64,000 bases of DNA from the NCBI GenBank assembly GCA_023846275.1, contig CM043875.1, forward strand, positions 24,060,593 through 24,124,592, read 5' to 3'. Position numbers and translations under genes: made by a program. A model generated the notes under the pieces. The model was not told the DNA's origin. It saw only the letters and a program-made list of their open reading frames with translations, and ran no database searches. This stretch comes from Vanilla planifolia. Its lineage: Eukaryota > Streptophyta > Magnoliopsida > Asparagales > Orchidaceae. Below are positions 11,201 to 22,340 of this stretch, piece by piece. Position 1 is the first letter of the stretch. Each line of letters begins with the position of its first letter.

Positions 11201-14200
11201 CTCAAATGTTTAGATAAGGATTTCCTTCACATTCTTATAGGCTCAGAGGACTCTCTTGGAGAGAAAATACAAGGAAGAAATGAACATGAGAGAAAGAATG
11301 CACACAAAAAGTTTTACACATGAAAATTCCTAGGAATAAGAGAAATATTACAATTGGATTCTAGCGACTAGGCTCAACTAGTTTTTTTGATTATAAGGTA
11401 GACTCTAAGGTTGGTATAAGAAAAATAAGTTCAAGCAAGAATATAGAAGAGCTAGTATAATGGAGAATGGTGGAAAGAGTAACAAGTTTTGATCTCATGG
11501 GCTTGGAGAGGCTATTCAAAGAGACATTATTTTTCTAGGTTATTCAGATAGCTCAAGGTGTGATGTGATGCATGCTGTAGTCTTTTTTATAGCTAAGCAA
11601 TAATACTAAGAAGTCCTAGATGAATTCCCTTATCCTCTTAAATAAGCATCACGAAAGGTGAGCCCTACACTAAAGGTGGTTACAAAACTTTCGAGATACC
11701 TAAGTTTGCAAGTGGTTGGTGATATACTAGCACATAGTTCATTTGATCTTTTGAGTGGATGATCACGTAATAACCATTTGAGAGATTTGAGAGGCATCGA
11801 TACAACTCAATGATACCTCTTTGCACTTGAAGTAGTAGAATGCTCTCATGTGGATATCAGGTTAGGATGGTCACCATCGTTTGACATCAACCGAATAGTT
11901 ACTGTCATTTCACATCAACCCAACCAACTCAAAGCTAACACTATGGTAAATTTCTTTCTTGAAAAAAACCAAACAATATTCATACACTCAAATCAATCAA
12001 ATGAAAAAAAATTGGACAGTAATTTTTTTCTTTCAACTTACTACCTCATCCATATTATTTAAGACCATGGGCTTATACCATGACACTAAGTAAAGGCCTT
12101 TTTACATCAGTTGTTCAAGCTGCTACTTTCTTCTTTGACAATGGGCAGTTTGTGTATGAAATGTACCATCAACCTTGTTACCAAGCTCATGCAGATTCCC
12201 AAGTATTGGTGCAGCAAATATGTAACCAAAAATGACAATCAAAATGTTCCACATTTACACTTTAACTGTACCACAATACACATTTAAAATGAGTGTTTGC
12301 ACATAGTATAAACCTAATTTTAGGATCCTCATATCTCATAACATCTGTCATAGGCTATATCTGGAAACTGAAATAGGCAATTTTGAAACAAGATACATGT
12401 TCAAGTAATATAACAATGTCTTAAGAATGGTGAAAAAAAATCTTTTCCACATAAATATATGACCATTAAACAGGTATGGAAGTTAAGACGACTCACTTTG
12501 GCACTCTTCTTTTGGATGATGGCATCATAAGACTGAAGCAACGACATGAAACAAATATAACCAGCATTAATGGCTCCATTTGACCTAGCTGCTCCACAGA
12601 CACAAAGCAAGAGCATGGACATAGCATTTGAACCAAAAAATAAGTAGAACAGTCCACAGAGTGAAGATAGAGCATACAAGCTCTCAGAATATCTGTCATG
12701 AATATGCTTTCATATTAAAACGAACACATGTTTCAGGTTTTACAGTTTTAAAATGTCAACAAGCATAAAATATTACACTGATGAGTAGAATATTGAAGCT
12801 GGATTGAAACAGAACAAGGCCGATGCTAGAAAGGAAGCTCTTGAGTCCTTTAATATCAAAATTGATAACCTGTATAAGAAGAGTACAGTTAAAGAAAATA
12901 AATAAACTTCTGATCCTGCAGTAAGGAAAAGCAAGATAAAAACTAAAAAAATGGAAGTCAACCTTAGACCAAAGACATTTATAAAAGTAAATTTCTAAGT
13001 AATTAGTTATCAGAGTAGCTAAACAAAAAACCATGCAATACAGAAAACAGAAGAGATTTAACTGTGTTTGAGCTTCTATAGCTCAAAATAAGGCAGCCCA
13101 AATACTCAAACTATTTCTATTTAATGTTCATCATGTAATGATTAATCACTTAACAGAAAATTTATTAATAATGGCTTTGTTGCATAGCACTCAGCATCAC
13201 TATTGCATTATTACCCCCCAAAACATTAGCATTAGGAAGGAGGGAGGTTTACACTTTAAAGAATCCAATCATTGTAAGCCCAATTGGAACTATATAACCA
13301 AGAAAAAGGTAACTAATGTAAGTTATTTTTTTTGTCAATACCTACTTCACCATTTACAATCTATGCTAGATTCATAAGCCACTATCATGAACAAATATCT
13401 CCGCCAGCACCTCTTCAAATGCATCAATGGAATAGCAAAGTTTAGGCAAAATTAGCACAAGCCAATCTTAAAATTTTGCACTTTCCCCAAATTTGACTGA
13501 TTTAACTCTGGAATATTTAGCAAACATCAATGCAACTCATATGTAATAAGAATTTAACGCACAAATGCACACGGAATACATGAAAATAGTAACCATTCCA
13601 CCTAAAATAGTAGTTTCAACAACTCAATAATACATTTAATTTCAAACAAAAAGGAAATAAATACATGAGACTGAGCTTACCTGTAGAAATAAATGGCAGC
13701 AACAACAAAAGCCAGGTTATTTAGCGCATATCCCGATAACGCCAGCACGGCTCTGTATCCAATTACCCGGATTAAGGGAGCAAAAACTGCAAGCCGCAGG
13801 CACTATCAACCATCAGAACCAAAATTTATCCCTTCAAGAAGCAAAATGATGGAGAAAGAGGGCGAACTATGGGCTCACCGGATCTGGAGAGCAAGGCCAT
13901 TGAAATAGGAAGAAGGGGTAGGAAGGCATAGCTCTGCTCGTACTCGTAACCGCACTCGGCTATGCGCACGAAGTAGACGCCATCCCAAACGACACTGCCC
14001 TCGATCGCAGCCCCAACCCTTGGCCACAGTACTACATCTGCCGGTTCTGCCAGCGAGGCGTCTGAGGTCGAGGAGAGGCAACTAGGGTTCAAGTGGGCAG
14101 AAGAATCATAGGGTGGGAACAGCGACCTCCATGTTATGATTAGGGTTAACAGGAGAAAGCGGGAGAGAATGGCGAGCCGGAGAACCGATCGTTCGGCTTC

Positions 14201-14206
14201 CTGCAT
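5126..14206 (-). CDS. PIGV: GPI mannosyltransferase 2 (PIG-V family), eight exons, 496 aa
   Basis: The coding exons on the minus strand are 14206-13879, 13786-13681, 12869-12777, 12692-12497, 7852-7674, 6381-6152, 5850-5663 and 5296-5126. They sum to 1491 bases and join in frame with GT-AG introns to a TGA stop. The family is a multi-pass ER membrane enzyme that adds the second mannose (alpha-1,6) of the GPI core, using dolichol-phosphate mannose. Visible hallmarks are an N-terminal membrane helix (about residues 9-26), the luminal WDGVYFVRIAECGYEYEQ block (about 74-91) with the conserved Asp after Trp, CFNPASIFYSSVYSESLYA, CGAARSNGAINAGY, AFQAYGYYN, GYLQSHYWGVGFMRYF, and the C-terminal LLFSNFYPFT. 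Length fits plant homologues. No stop or frameshift interrupts it, so it is probably functional. The basic linker after YLQPLRKR is the least conserved part. Non-coding stretches: intron 2 (811 bases), intron 4 (4644), intron 5 (1292), intron 6 (301) and intron 7 (366). Apart from intron 4 I see nothing notable in them. Confidence 0.95.
5663..5850 (-). CDS. PIGV: PIG-V exon 7
   Basis: The acceptor is TTTACAAG. It encodes a basic linker (NKRKK), then EGYCSVLVFPFILHLGF and FVMHVQ, a conserved membrane block. The donor is GTCAGG at 5662, at a codon boundary. Confidence 0.92.
6152..6381 (-). CDS. PIGV: PIG-V exon 6
   Basis: The acceptor is CAACATAG. The first base completes the Trp codon of SHYW, giving SHYWGVGFMRYFQVNQLPNF. 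A membrane segment (FLLASPILSIATASIICY) and a hydrophilic linker follow. The donor is GTACTT at 6151, phase 1. Confidence 0.92.
7674..7852 (-). CDS. PIGV: PIG-V exon 5
   Basis: This exon begins with Leu-Ala-Val after the acceptor CCTAAAG at 7853. A nearby CTTGCAG would break the frame. It encodes IPFAAFQAYGYYNIC, the DDLRPWCK segment and GYLQSHYW, whose last codon is split by the donor GTACGT at 7673. Confidence 0.9.
8100..8817 (-). mobile_element. LTR relic in PIG-V intron 4 (probable copia-type 3' LTR)
   Basis: Read on the minus strand, a polypurine tract is followed at 8817 by TGTGTGATAAGG, which looks like a 3' LTR start. A TATA box (TTTATATAGG, 8681-8672) lies inside. The lower boundary is approximate. 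The segment GGGACTCTAAAGG recurs in the second relic (about 9500-10710) as GGGACTCTTTAGAGG, so the two look like LTRs of one family. It is in the same orientation as the PIG-V transcript. Confidence 0.5.
8818..8828 (-). other. Polypurine tract of the intronic LTR element
   Basis: The minus strand reads TAAAGGAGGG directly before the putative LTR start TGTGTG. This is the usual arrangement at the end of an LTR retrotransposon internal region. Confidence 0.45.
8829..9500 (-). other. Degenerate internal remnant between the two intronic LTRs
   Basis: About 0.7 kb separates the two LTR-like blocks. Short ORFs here (plus strand, 8885-9118 and 9296-9517) match no retroelement domain I can recognise. 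If the flanking blocks are paired LTRs, nearly all of the internal region has been lost or the element was non-autonomous. Confidence 0.3.
9887..9922. repeat. CT-rich microsatellite
   Basis: This is an interrupted (CT)n tract with CCCCCTCCC in the middle. On the PIG-V sense strand it reads as GA repeats. It sits in the presumed transcribed part of the intronic LTR. Confidence 0.85.
10431..10661. repeat. 115-bp tandem duplication in intron 4
   Basis: Unit 1 (10431-10545) and unit 2 (10546-10661) are nearly identical, starting AATCACYTAGTCYAATTGCC and ending CATAACCAGGTTTGA. They differ at a handful of bases and one extra T. Unit 1 contains a perfect 18-base palindromic hairpin (10496-10513, arms GGTCTCCT and AGGAGACC) whose second arm is altered in unit 2. 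Confidence 0.9.
10711..12496. other. Remainder of PIG-V intron 4, unclassified
   Basis: This sequence is slightly less AT-rich, with an 82-codon plus-strand ORF at 11075-11323 and a 70-codon one at 11850-12062. Neither has recognisable domains. It may be older transposon debris. No exon is needed here, because exons 4 and 5 join in frame. Confidence 0.4.
12497..12692 (-). CDS. PIGV: PIG-V exon 4
   Basis: The acceptor is CATGACAG and the donor GTGAGT (12496). It encodes YSESLYALSSLCG, a hydrophobic helix, and the family block CGAARSNGAINAGYICF, ending at a codon boundary after KKSAK. Intron 3 upstream is 84 bases. Intron 4 downstream is the 4.6-kb TE-bearing one. Confidence 0.93.
12777..12869 (-). 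CDS. PIGV: PIG-V exon 3
   Basis: The acceptor is CTTATACAG. It encodes LSILILKDSRASF and CFNPASIFYSS. Two overlapping donors exist at the end (GTGTAA and GTAATA). Only the second, at 12776, keeps the frame and rebuilds the SSVYSESLYA signature with exon 4, so I chose it. Confidence 0.9.
13681..13786 (-). CDS. PIGV: PIG-V exon 2
   Basis: The acceptor is CTTGCAG and the donor GTAAGC. It encodes the block VIGYRAVLALSGYALNNLAF followed by a hydrophobic stretch ending in YFY, a conserved membrane segment of the family. It joins exon 1 in phase 1 and exon 3 in phase 2. Intron 1 is only 92 bases. Confidence 0.93.
13879..14206 (-). CDS. PIGV: PIG-V exon 1
   Basis: This exon holds the start codon (14206-14204) and 109 full codons. 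The donor is GTGAGC at 13878-13873, phase 1. It is clearly more GC-rich than anything else in the window, as is common for first exons of plant housekeeping genes. It encodes the first membrane helix and the luminal WDGVYF catalytic-loop motif. Confidence 0.93.
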
Positions 14207-14244
14207 CCCAGAAAACGGAGCGAGGACCGATGATGCCGTGGCAT
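14146..14244 (-). other. Upstream ORF overlapping the PIG-V start
   Basis: An ATG at 14244-14242 opens a 32-codon frame that ends at TAA (14148-14146), 58 bases inside the PIG-V coding region and out of frame with it. If the transcript starts upstream of 14244, ribosomes would have to bypass it. Whether it is transcribed depends on the unknown start site. Confidence 0.4.
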
Positions 14245-14280
14245 TCGTTTCTGCTGCTCGGGTTATTTATTATTAGTTCT
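14245..14280 (-). promoter_or_regulatory. Candidate PIG-V core promoter
   Basis: The minus strand reads AATAATAAATAACC at about 14275-14261, a weak TATA-like element about 60 bases before the start codon. The GC-rich 5' UTR follows at once. No stronger TATA box is visible nearby. Confidence 0.35.
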
Positions 14281-15450
14281 TAATAGCATGATTAGGAAGT
14301 CATTTACTGTTTACCGAAGCTGTTCTTAATAACAAGTTTGTGTAAACTAACTTTTTTTTTTTTTTCAAATTTGTCCTTATGCAAAACTTTTTGAAGATAA
14401 TAAATCAACATAATGTGAAAAATAAATAAGATTAATTCTTAAGAAGTTAAAATATATAGAACAAATTCAATTTTATTTTTTAAAAAAAGAGAGAGCATAT
14501 AACCTTCACTAACAAGTTTATAGTATGGGTAAGAACTATTCATTAAATTAGTCTTAAAATATGTGATTTAATCAATTCATTTAAGACAAAGCCTACATTA
14601 TTCGAGTTTCAAAGTATGTAATAAACTAATCATATGTCATACTTTTGCTCTATGGTCTCTAAGATGATATAGACTCACTCAATAACCTATGATGTAGTGT
14701 CAACCTGTACAGCTTAAAGAGCGAAGGTAAACAATAGTAATGACAAAAGAGATAGAAAGAAGTGGTGGAAGTAAATAAGAGATAATCAGAAAAAGTAGCA
14801 AATATGTTATAAATCATGATAAAAAAAAATGAAAAGTAAAACAAAAAGAAAAAAGAAGGAATTTTAGAACACTTAGAACATAAAAATTTGTTTTTTTAGT
14901 ATAAAGGGGGTTTTGAAACTTTTACACTAATTTAAATGATTTAATAATAAGGTTCTAAATCAAAGTACAAGCTATAGTACAATAAATTCTAAAAAATAAA
15001 ATATTATTATGCTAGTATTCAAAATATCCAAGATAATAGTTTTAGAATTGTGAATGATGAACATGAAAACCATGGAGGAAGAAGAGTTTTATTTCTCCTT
15101 AAAATTGGATCAAAATTAGAGCTTATTTGATAATATAAAAGCCAAAAAAAATAAAAATTCTAAAAATTTAATTGTTTGTTGTAGATTGTTTTGGGAAAAA
15201 GTTTAAATCATAAAAAAAAATTAAATTAACAAATTCTTTCCCCTAAATTAAAGTAAAACAATAAACAAAAAAGATATGCAGTAAAATTTTTGATGTTTTT
15301 TTATCTATTTAAAAATAACTAAAATAATAAGGTAAATAAAATTCCAACAAGTTGAGAAAATGACCTATGACTAGTTTTAAATGAATATAGATAAAATATT
15401 TTGTAAGATAACCAAAACTTTGATGATATCACAATTATTTGTCGTAAATA
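14281..15450. other. Upstream flank; presumed LTR debris
   Basis: This is AT-rich sequence without coding signal. It lies immediately 3' (in minus orientation) of the gypsy C-terminal fragment at 15592-15451. Part of it may therefore be that element's decayed 3' LTR, but no clean LTR terminus can be defined. Confidence 0.35.
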
Positions 15451-15592
15451 CTATTCAACCTCGATGGCACCACTCCATTGCAAAAGATGAACTTTGTCCT
15501 CTTTATTGAATAAATTGGTTAAAATTTCCATCAATTCCATCCCTTAGCCTTTTGCAAGTGGCTTCTTCCCCAAGTATTCCTCTTAATTCAAT
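15451..15592 (-). pseudogene. Ty3-gypsy polyprotein C-terminal fragment
   Basis: The minus strand encodes LGEEATCKRLRDGIDGNF and, after a one-base frameshift, KEDKVHLLQWSGAIEVE and a stop (15453-15451). In Ty3-gypsy polyproteins the chromodomain-like tail commonly reads L-x-EEATWE ... F-x-x-(x)-EDKV before the final stop, and this matches that order. Sequence to the right (the expected position of integrase) does not read as pol, so the fragment is truncated. Confidence 0.55.
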
Positions 15593-16299
15593 GTAAAAAA
15601 ACATCATAAACAAAACAAAAAAATGCCTAACCACGATGTGATCATGACAACCACACATGGTGGTTTATATGAGATTGTCCAATCGGATTGCCCAACCATT
15701 TAGAGCAATCCTATTAGCTACCACTTAAATAGCATAGCTTGATCACTAATTGTAACTTGTCTAAACTTTATTAATGGAGAATCCAAATGAGTTTTTGGAA
15801 CCCATAAAATCTTGACAACTACTAAAATGTACATTCAAAAACTCATAGTCATCTTGCATATCAAAGAACTTCAAAGCACACACAACTCCATAGTGCTCAA
15901 ATAAAATTCCAAATATGCATTGATACATCATAAAAGATAAAGAGCTAGTATAAAAGATGCATAAATATAAATATGATTTTAGATGTGCATCTCTTGAAAA
16001 TGATGTCCTATGATGAAAGAATAAAGAATCATATCCAAAGACTTAAAAGATATATGAAAAGCTACAAAAACCTCTTTGTAAGTTCAAACTTTCCCTAGCT
16101 TGCAAACTAAATCATCATATATAATTTCTAAGCTCTAAAAGTGGAACTTCAATCTTAACATCACCAAATTTTTTAGACCATTATTTTATCCAATCACAAT
16201 ATCAAATATTAAAATCCAATAAAAGTTATTATATTCATTTTAAAACCAAGTCTATAAAAAAACTTATCACAATAAAATAAAAACAAAATACTAATGTAG
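15593..16299. other. Unclassified AT-rich sequence
   Basis: There is no ORF or repeat boundary that I can support. It lies between the gypsy tail and the direct repeat beginning near 16300. Confidence 0.35.
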
Positions 16300-17260
16300 G
16301 ACTCATGCTCCATTATATTAATTATATTATATAATTTTAAAATAATTCTAATACATGATTGTTAAGTCAAAATAAAAATCAATTAAAACATGACTTAATA
16401 ATCATATTCTTTCAATACTCTAATAAATTATCATGTAGTACATAACTTTCTCTTTTAATTATTAATACCAAAGGAAAACTAAGCCACCAACACATGCTTA
16501 ATGAGCAACTACTTATGCATATGACACAATTAGTTTATACCGCATGAAATTTATATCATATAAACATGAATATAATATAAAAATTACAATACTAAAATAA
16601 TTATGCTTATGTAATTAAGATTCTCTTGCCTTTTTAACATTTATTTTCTTTATATAGGTCTCTAACCCATTTTTAATTTAATAAGGTTTAAAATTACATC
16701 ATTATGTTGGGTTTGGTAGGTAAATTTCTTATAATTGAGATTGTATTCTTTCAAAACCTTTTTTTCTTTGATTACAATTCAGTTGCATCATTCCAAAATC
16801 TTTCATTTTTGGGTTAAATCTTTAATTAGTTTTTTTTTTGCATATCCCAAATCATAGTAGACTCATTTCTTCTTCCATAGAGATGATCCAAATTCATTTC
16901 TATTTTTTTTTTTTTGCACAATTATAGATTTCTTCATCCTCTTTAGGATTATTTTTTGTGTCTTTAATCATTTTTAAAATATTATGAAATCCCATCTAAT
17001 AGCTATATGATATGCAAACATGACTTTGTATATTGAAATTTAGTAACATAAAAAGAAAGATAAGCAAATATTTAGCATATGAGTAATAAAATTATGATTT
17101 CACCATATAAAACATAAAACCTACATTCAAATTACTACATTAATCATCACATAGATATAGTTTTTATAAATTCATCAATCTACCTCTGAAGCATTATAAT
17201 TTACATGCATCAAATTTATAGCAAATGCATCATAAGGTTTATAGTCATTTACCTCAAATT
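16300..17260. repeat. Direct repeat, left copy (paired with about 27100-28260)
   Basis: A diverged block shared with 27100-28260 is clearest at 16455-16560 versus 27265-27350. There, ATTATTAATACCAAAGGAAA matches ATTATTAATGCCAAAGAAAA and similar sequence follows in the same order. Both copies are non-coding and probably derive from the same LTR family. Ends are approximate. Confidence 0.45.
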
Positions 17261-17379
17261 TGATATATTGGTCATACCTAGAGTTGAGTTATTAAAAATA
17301 AGATCTCTCGTGAGTTTCACTAATCAAGAAATCAATTTTAGACTCATTGAATAAAAAATTATGAAAAAAATAAAAAAAT

Positions 17380-17760
17380 GAGTCCAAACGATGAAAATAG
17401 TCTTCGTAGCATGAAGCAGTAGGAGCTGTGCATGGTGGATCGCTACATGTGCACTAAAATAGGCACTGTAGTTGTTGGCTAGTACCATACGCAAAAGTGT
17501 TGGAGAGCACATTGAAAGACTCAATGAACCAGATGCCCACATACACTGGTGAGTGCGATCGCACAAGATGGGTGCACGTGTGTTGCACCTACACCCTGTT
17601 AACTACCTAACATGCCATCTAGGGAGACGCACACATAAAGACTCTATCCATACAAGAGAACAATACTCGTGCACATGAATAGTGCCATGATCTGGCAGAC
17701 GTGTGCGGCCAATGAAGGTGTGTGTGCCAGGGTTAGACTGGTTGGGCATGAAATTTGCAA
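17380..17760. other. Locally GC-richer island without gene
   Basis: About 380 bases are markedly richer in G and C, including CG dinucleotides, than the flanks. An 80-codon minus-strand ORF (17566-17324) ends nearby but lacks motifs. Such islands often mark the transcribed leader of plant LTRs, but I cannot define LTR ends. Confidence 0.35.
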
Positions 17761-18933
17761 AATTTTATATTTGTGATTAAAACAATATGTTTTTTATTTT
17801 GTAATAAATATTGTTTTCAAACCTCTAGAAGGATATATGAAACAAATTTAGAATTATGAAATCAAAACTTTGTGAATTAAAGACTCTTTAAAAAATCTTC
17901 TTAGAGAATTTATAAAACTTGTTTTCAAGATTTCTAAAAATGGATTCTAACCCTCTTCCCAATCTCGCAATAGCCTCTACGAAACCCCCTTTTGTGAAGT
18001 CAAACCCTAGATCTACCACTATGTTGGAATGGAGATCTTGTCATTGATATCTTGTGAAAACCTCGTATGTAGTGAGAGAGAGAGACCTTGATGAGTTTGA
18101 CTATAATGATAGTACAAAAATTAGTGACTTTTCAAAGCTTAAGAATTGTAGTTTTACATTTAAGCTTGTAAACTCAAAATTTCTAAGTTTAATAGTCTTG
18201 AGCTTAATTAAGTATTTATTGCATTTTTAAGCACACCTAAGGGTTTTATCAAACAAAATTAGGAATTTAAGGTTAAAATATAATAGAACACAAGAGGAGA
18301 GAAAGAAGGAAGGAATGAAAGAAATACAAGAAAAAAATTTATAAATTAGGAATTGAGTTTTTGCAACCTTGAACATATAGTTCATAAATTATAATTGTGC
18401 AAATTTTCTACATTGAGCTAAGACTTGTTATTTCTTAGTAGGCTGAACTTGAAAAACAAAACATTTGATTGACAATATGGTTAGGCAGAAAAATGAGAAC
18501 TCTAGAGATAAGTATTCTAATATAAATATTATATATATGTCTGATATAATATATATTCATACAAATATGATATTATATGAGTCTTTCAAGAACATGTAAT
18601 GTTTGATGTGTTGTTGTAATGTTATATTTATTAATTATGAGGGAATTAGTAATTTTAAAATTTTGAACATACACTTAGATATATGACTAGTATCATTTTG
18701 TATTAATCAATGTCATGCTATGTAGATTTAATTAGTATGTTAGATCTATATAAGCATGATACTCCATGTGTTATTTCACTTACATATATTAAATTAAATA
18801 GTATGAAATTGAGAAACTTATGCATGTGAAATAAAATGATGAGAATACTAACTTAAATTAATAAGAAATGAAATCAATGATATGTGAATTATTTAATTTA
18901 AAATATGTTGTTCTTTGTAACTAATGGTTATTG
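17761..18933. other. Unclassified AT-rich sequence
   Basis: No coding signal. A short GA run near 18078-18090 and an AT-rich ATATATAT stretch near 18525-18555 are the only local features. Confidence 0.35.
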
Positions 18934-19078
18934 TGTCATATGATTGAGATGTACCTCTATGATAGTAGTTAGTATGTCACTTGATGGAGATGTGCCACTA
19001 TGATAATGCTTAGTGGCTAATAAGTCACATTAATGAGATTTGTCACTATAAGATGGTTAGTGGCCAATGAGTCACATG
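18934..19078. repeat. Minisatellite, about 41-48-bp unit, three copies
   Basis: Units begin at 18934, 18975, 19023 and (partial) 19070 with TGTCAY/AGTCACAT. Each contains a version of GAGATGTRCCWCTATGAT and then TTAGTGGC. Copies are diverged, so the array is old. Confidence 0.7.
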
Positions 19079-20339
19079 TTTTAAATTAATTATAAAAATA
19101 TAACCATTAAAAACTATTAAAAGACAAAGCATGTTTGAGCACAAAATACAATATAAATAATTATCTATTTTGATTAGATATTTAAGTTTAGTTGTGTATT
19201 TAGAAAAATTAAATAAATACCTACTTTTTAATTAAAACATTAGGCATATTTTAATGTCTTAAATCTTTTGATCAAAATGTTCTTAAAATATTTACCATAA
19301 ATTTTAAAATAAATCACTCTTGAAACCCTACCATCCTTAAATCTTTAATAAATTTTTGACATTATGTAAAATTTTTAATATTGTTAATTATATAATTAAT
19401 GTATTTCTTATAAATATAGCTTTTAACACATGTCAAATTTTTACAAAATTAATATCATTAGACTCCAAATAAAATATGCCATTTTTCATATTTTTTTCAA
19501 AATTTTATAATATCATCTAATAGATATAATAATTTTTCCTTTTCTAAATAATTATAATAATATTTTTTTCTATTAACCCCATGGCCCTAGTAATAAAGTA
19601 ATGACAGCAAAACTATGCATTATTATTTCTTATAGTTTGCTTAAGTTGATATTTTAGGCAAGAGACATGTTCAAATTTATTTTAAGATTGAATGAGAAGG
19701 TTTTTTCTTATGGGAACTTCAAGGTTAAGAAATTCAAACAATGCATTATCCCGTGGAGAATTTTAGCTATTGATGGTGTGGCAACCATCATGCTTAACTT
19801 TTATTTCTCTTTATCATGGTTAGAATATTAAAACCTATAATTCTTTTTTAGAAAAATTAGGATACACTGTTCATGCATGCATTCTTATTCGATAATTCAT
19901 CCTTATTTTTTAAATTAATCTTGGTTAGCACTAGAATGTATATACTATTCTATATAGAAGATTGTAGATTCAAGACATGAGATAAGAACAAAAAAAATGG
20001 AGTTTAAATGCCTTGTTTTTATTACCTTATGATTATACAACAAGCTGACTAATATAATACTTGTATGGTCTAGTTTCTAGCCTATGTTACCAATAATATT
20101 TAAAATTATGAAGCTATTATATAGGAATGATGATCTTATCATATAGAAGTTATTGTCATTTGGTTAAAGTATATAAAGTGTAAACTTGTTCTTACAAGGG
20201 AACTACTTTATGTAATTTTAGTCTATGTTTTGAGAGTTGAGTACATGTATCATACTTACATGAACTTCTTTTCATATGCATGTGATTGCTATTTTCTCTT
20301 AGTAACAATCAAACTATAATTAGATTGGACATTTACGAT
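19079..20339. other. Unclassified AT-rich sequence
   Basis: No ORF above background and no repeat terminus that I can support. Probably transposon-derived. Confidence 0.35.
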
Positions 20340-21300
20340 GTCTTCCATCAAATTGTTCAACTAGGAATGTCCAATTCTTGCTTATTAAACATGGTATAAT
20401 GTTGTTCTATGTATTTGTGTAAATTTCGTATTGTGTAGTACGAAGTAGCATATTGTTCTAGTACGAGTCATTTCTTCTCATAGACAGTACGAAAACTTTA
20501 GATAAAATGATATAATGCTATCATACAATAATGCTTATCATATGTGTACGATCTTTCTATTAAGTCATAATAAGTTAATCAAAACATGATCATACTGTTA
20601 TGAGCTTGCATCAATTGTATTTGTACAATGTTTTTGTTAAGTCATAATAAGTTAACTAAAACATGACAGTACTATTGAGTTTGCATCGTACATTTAATAA
20701 AATAAATTATTATATGATATTAATTCACTTATTGGATTTGTACAATCATGTTAAACTTAGGAAATAAAAACATATAATATTGGTATAATGTGAATGATCA
20801 TTCTATATGAAGATCTGAAAATTAAAGAAACATGTTAAAGATTTATATAATACAATACAATAGATTATGTCATACTTCTATGTTATTCTTAAGTAACAAA
20901 AATATATAGGTCTAACAAAAACTTCATCAGGGTGATCAACTTTATCTACTTATCATCATGCTATAATCTATGGATCATATCTATATACATAGTCATTGTA
21001 AATCATAACATCTTGTTTAATCACTTTGGGAAAGCAAATTTAGTCATTGGACTTACATTAAACTATTAGAGATTGATCAAAGATGTAAATAAGAGTGATG
21101 TTCAATTTAGAAAAGATTAATGAATACATTTTTTAAAACTTGAAGAAAGAACTTTCAATGCTTAAGTTGTTTACTCATTTTGGAAGTAGTTTAAAATCTT
21201 TTTGTGTAGTTCTTAAAAATCATTTTGTTATTTTGTGATCATCGTACTCACTTCTTCTTGTTGTTTCTAAGACAACAACATTGTGTCATCATGGTCGACT
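20340..21300 (+). mobile_element. Possible diverged SIRE-like LTR fragment
   Basis: Runs of GTACGA, ATCATAC and GTATAATG words, the block ending in TTTAGTCATTGGACTT, and downstream ACTCATTTTGG sequence echo the order seen in the copia-type LTRs at 42287-43803 and 45004-47428 (for example TTTAGCCATTGGAACTTCTT). Similarity is patchy. I infer an older member of the same group. Alignment would decide it. Confidence 0.3.
20546..20699. repeat. 77-bp tandem duplication
   Basis: Two units (about 20546-20622 and 20623-20699) share TTAAGTCATAATAAGTTAAY, AAAACATGA and GAGYTTGCATC at a constant spacing of 77 bases. The second has a small deletion. Confidence 0.8.
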
Positions 21301-22340
21301 AAGGGTCGATGTAATATTTGTTTTGATGGTCAAGCCAATTGAAACTCATGTGTGCATTCTTATTTACTATTATTTACATTTACTTGTTTTTTATTTATCT
21401 ATAAAATGTTCTAAAATTCTAAGAAAGGTTTTATAAAATAAAATTTTTGATTGTTTTGGTAAAAATCACTTATTCTATTAAAGGATATTTTAAACAATCA
21501 TAATTCATCTCTCTTGTTGTTGACAAGTTGTTTATATGTCAAAAACCTTTGGCCGTTTATTTTATGATCAATTCAAATTTGAATTCCATAAAATTTATTC
21601 CATAGGATTTCTTGTAATTTGAAACATTATGTATAACATTTTCCTTCTCATTAAGACATATAACCCCATTTTCTAAAGATATATGATTTCTTAGAAAATT
21701 TTAGCAATTCATAAAAAATTTAAAAATCATAAAAACTATAATTTGATATATTTCCTTACATATGAGGATGTTGATAAACGTTCTCCCTCCTTTAAGCTTT
21801 ATATTTTCTTAATTTGGCTATCAAAAAATCAATTAAAAATAATTAATTAATTATCATACTTTATGGATACTACACTTTTAGGTAAACTTTGGTGATTGGT
21901 AAGGTGGTACAATAGGCTCAAAGGTAATTGATAAAATATGACCAATGATGGGTCGCAAGCTTAATTTAGTAAAGGTAGTGGTCAAAGTAGAAGTGTAAGT
22001 ATGATGTTATGGTAGAGCTACTAGTGTTTGAGTCAATCCATATAGGGAAAAAAGATAAGAGATAAAAACTACATCATTATGTGAAGCCAAGACTACACAT
22101 ATATTATTTAAGGAATGACAAGTAACATAAGCATGCTATCTTGATGCTTGATATAACACTACATCAATAGTATGTATCTCAATGATATGACAATTAATAT
22201 AACATAATAAGCACGACAAATAGGTAACACATTCATAAACCTACTAACAACTACAAGAATGTGTAGAGATTATTGTGAACTAAAAGGAATAGTTATGAAA
22301 AAAGGTATCTTATGCATAAAATTAGTGAGTTTTTGATAAA
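21301..22340. other. Unclassified AT-rich sequence before the RT relic
   Basis: In Ty3-gypsy order this interval would hold gag, protease and the N-terminus of RT, but I read none of them. Confidence 0.35.
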
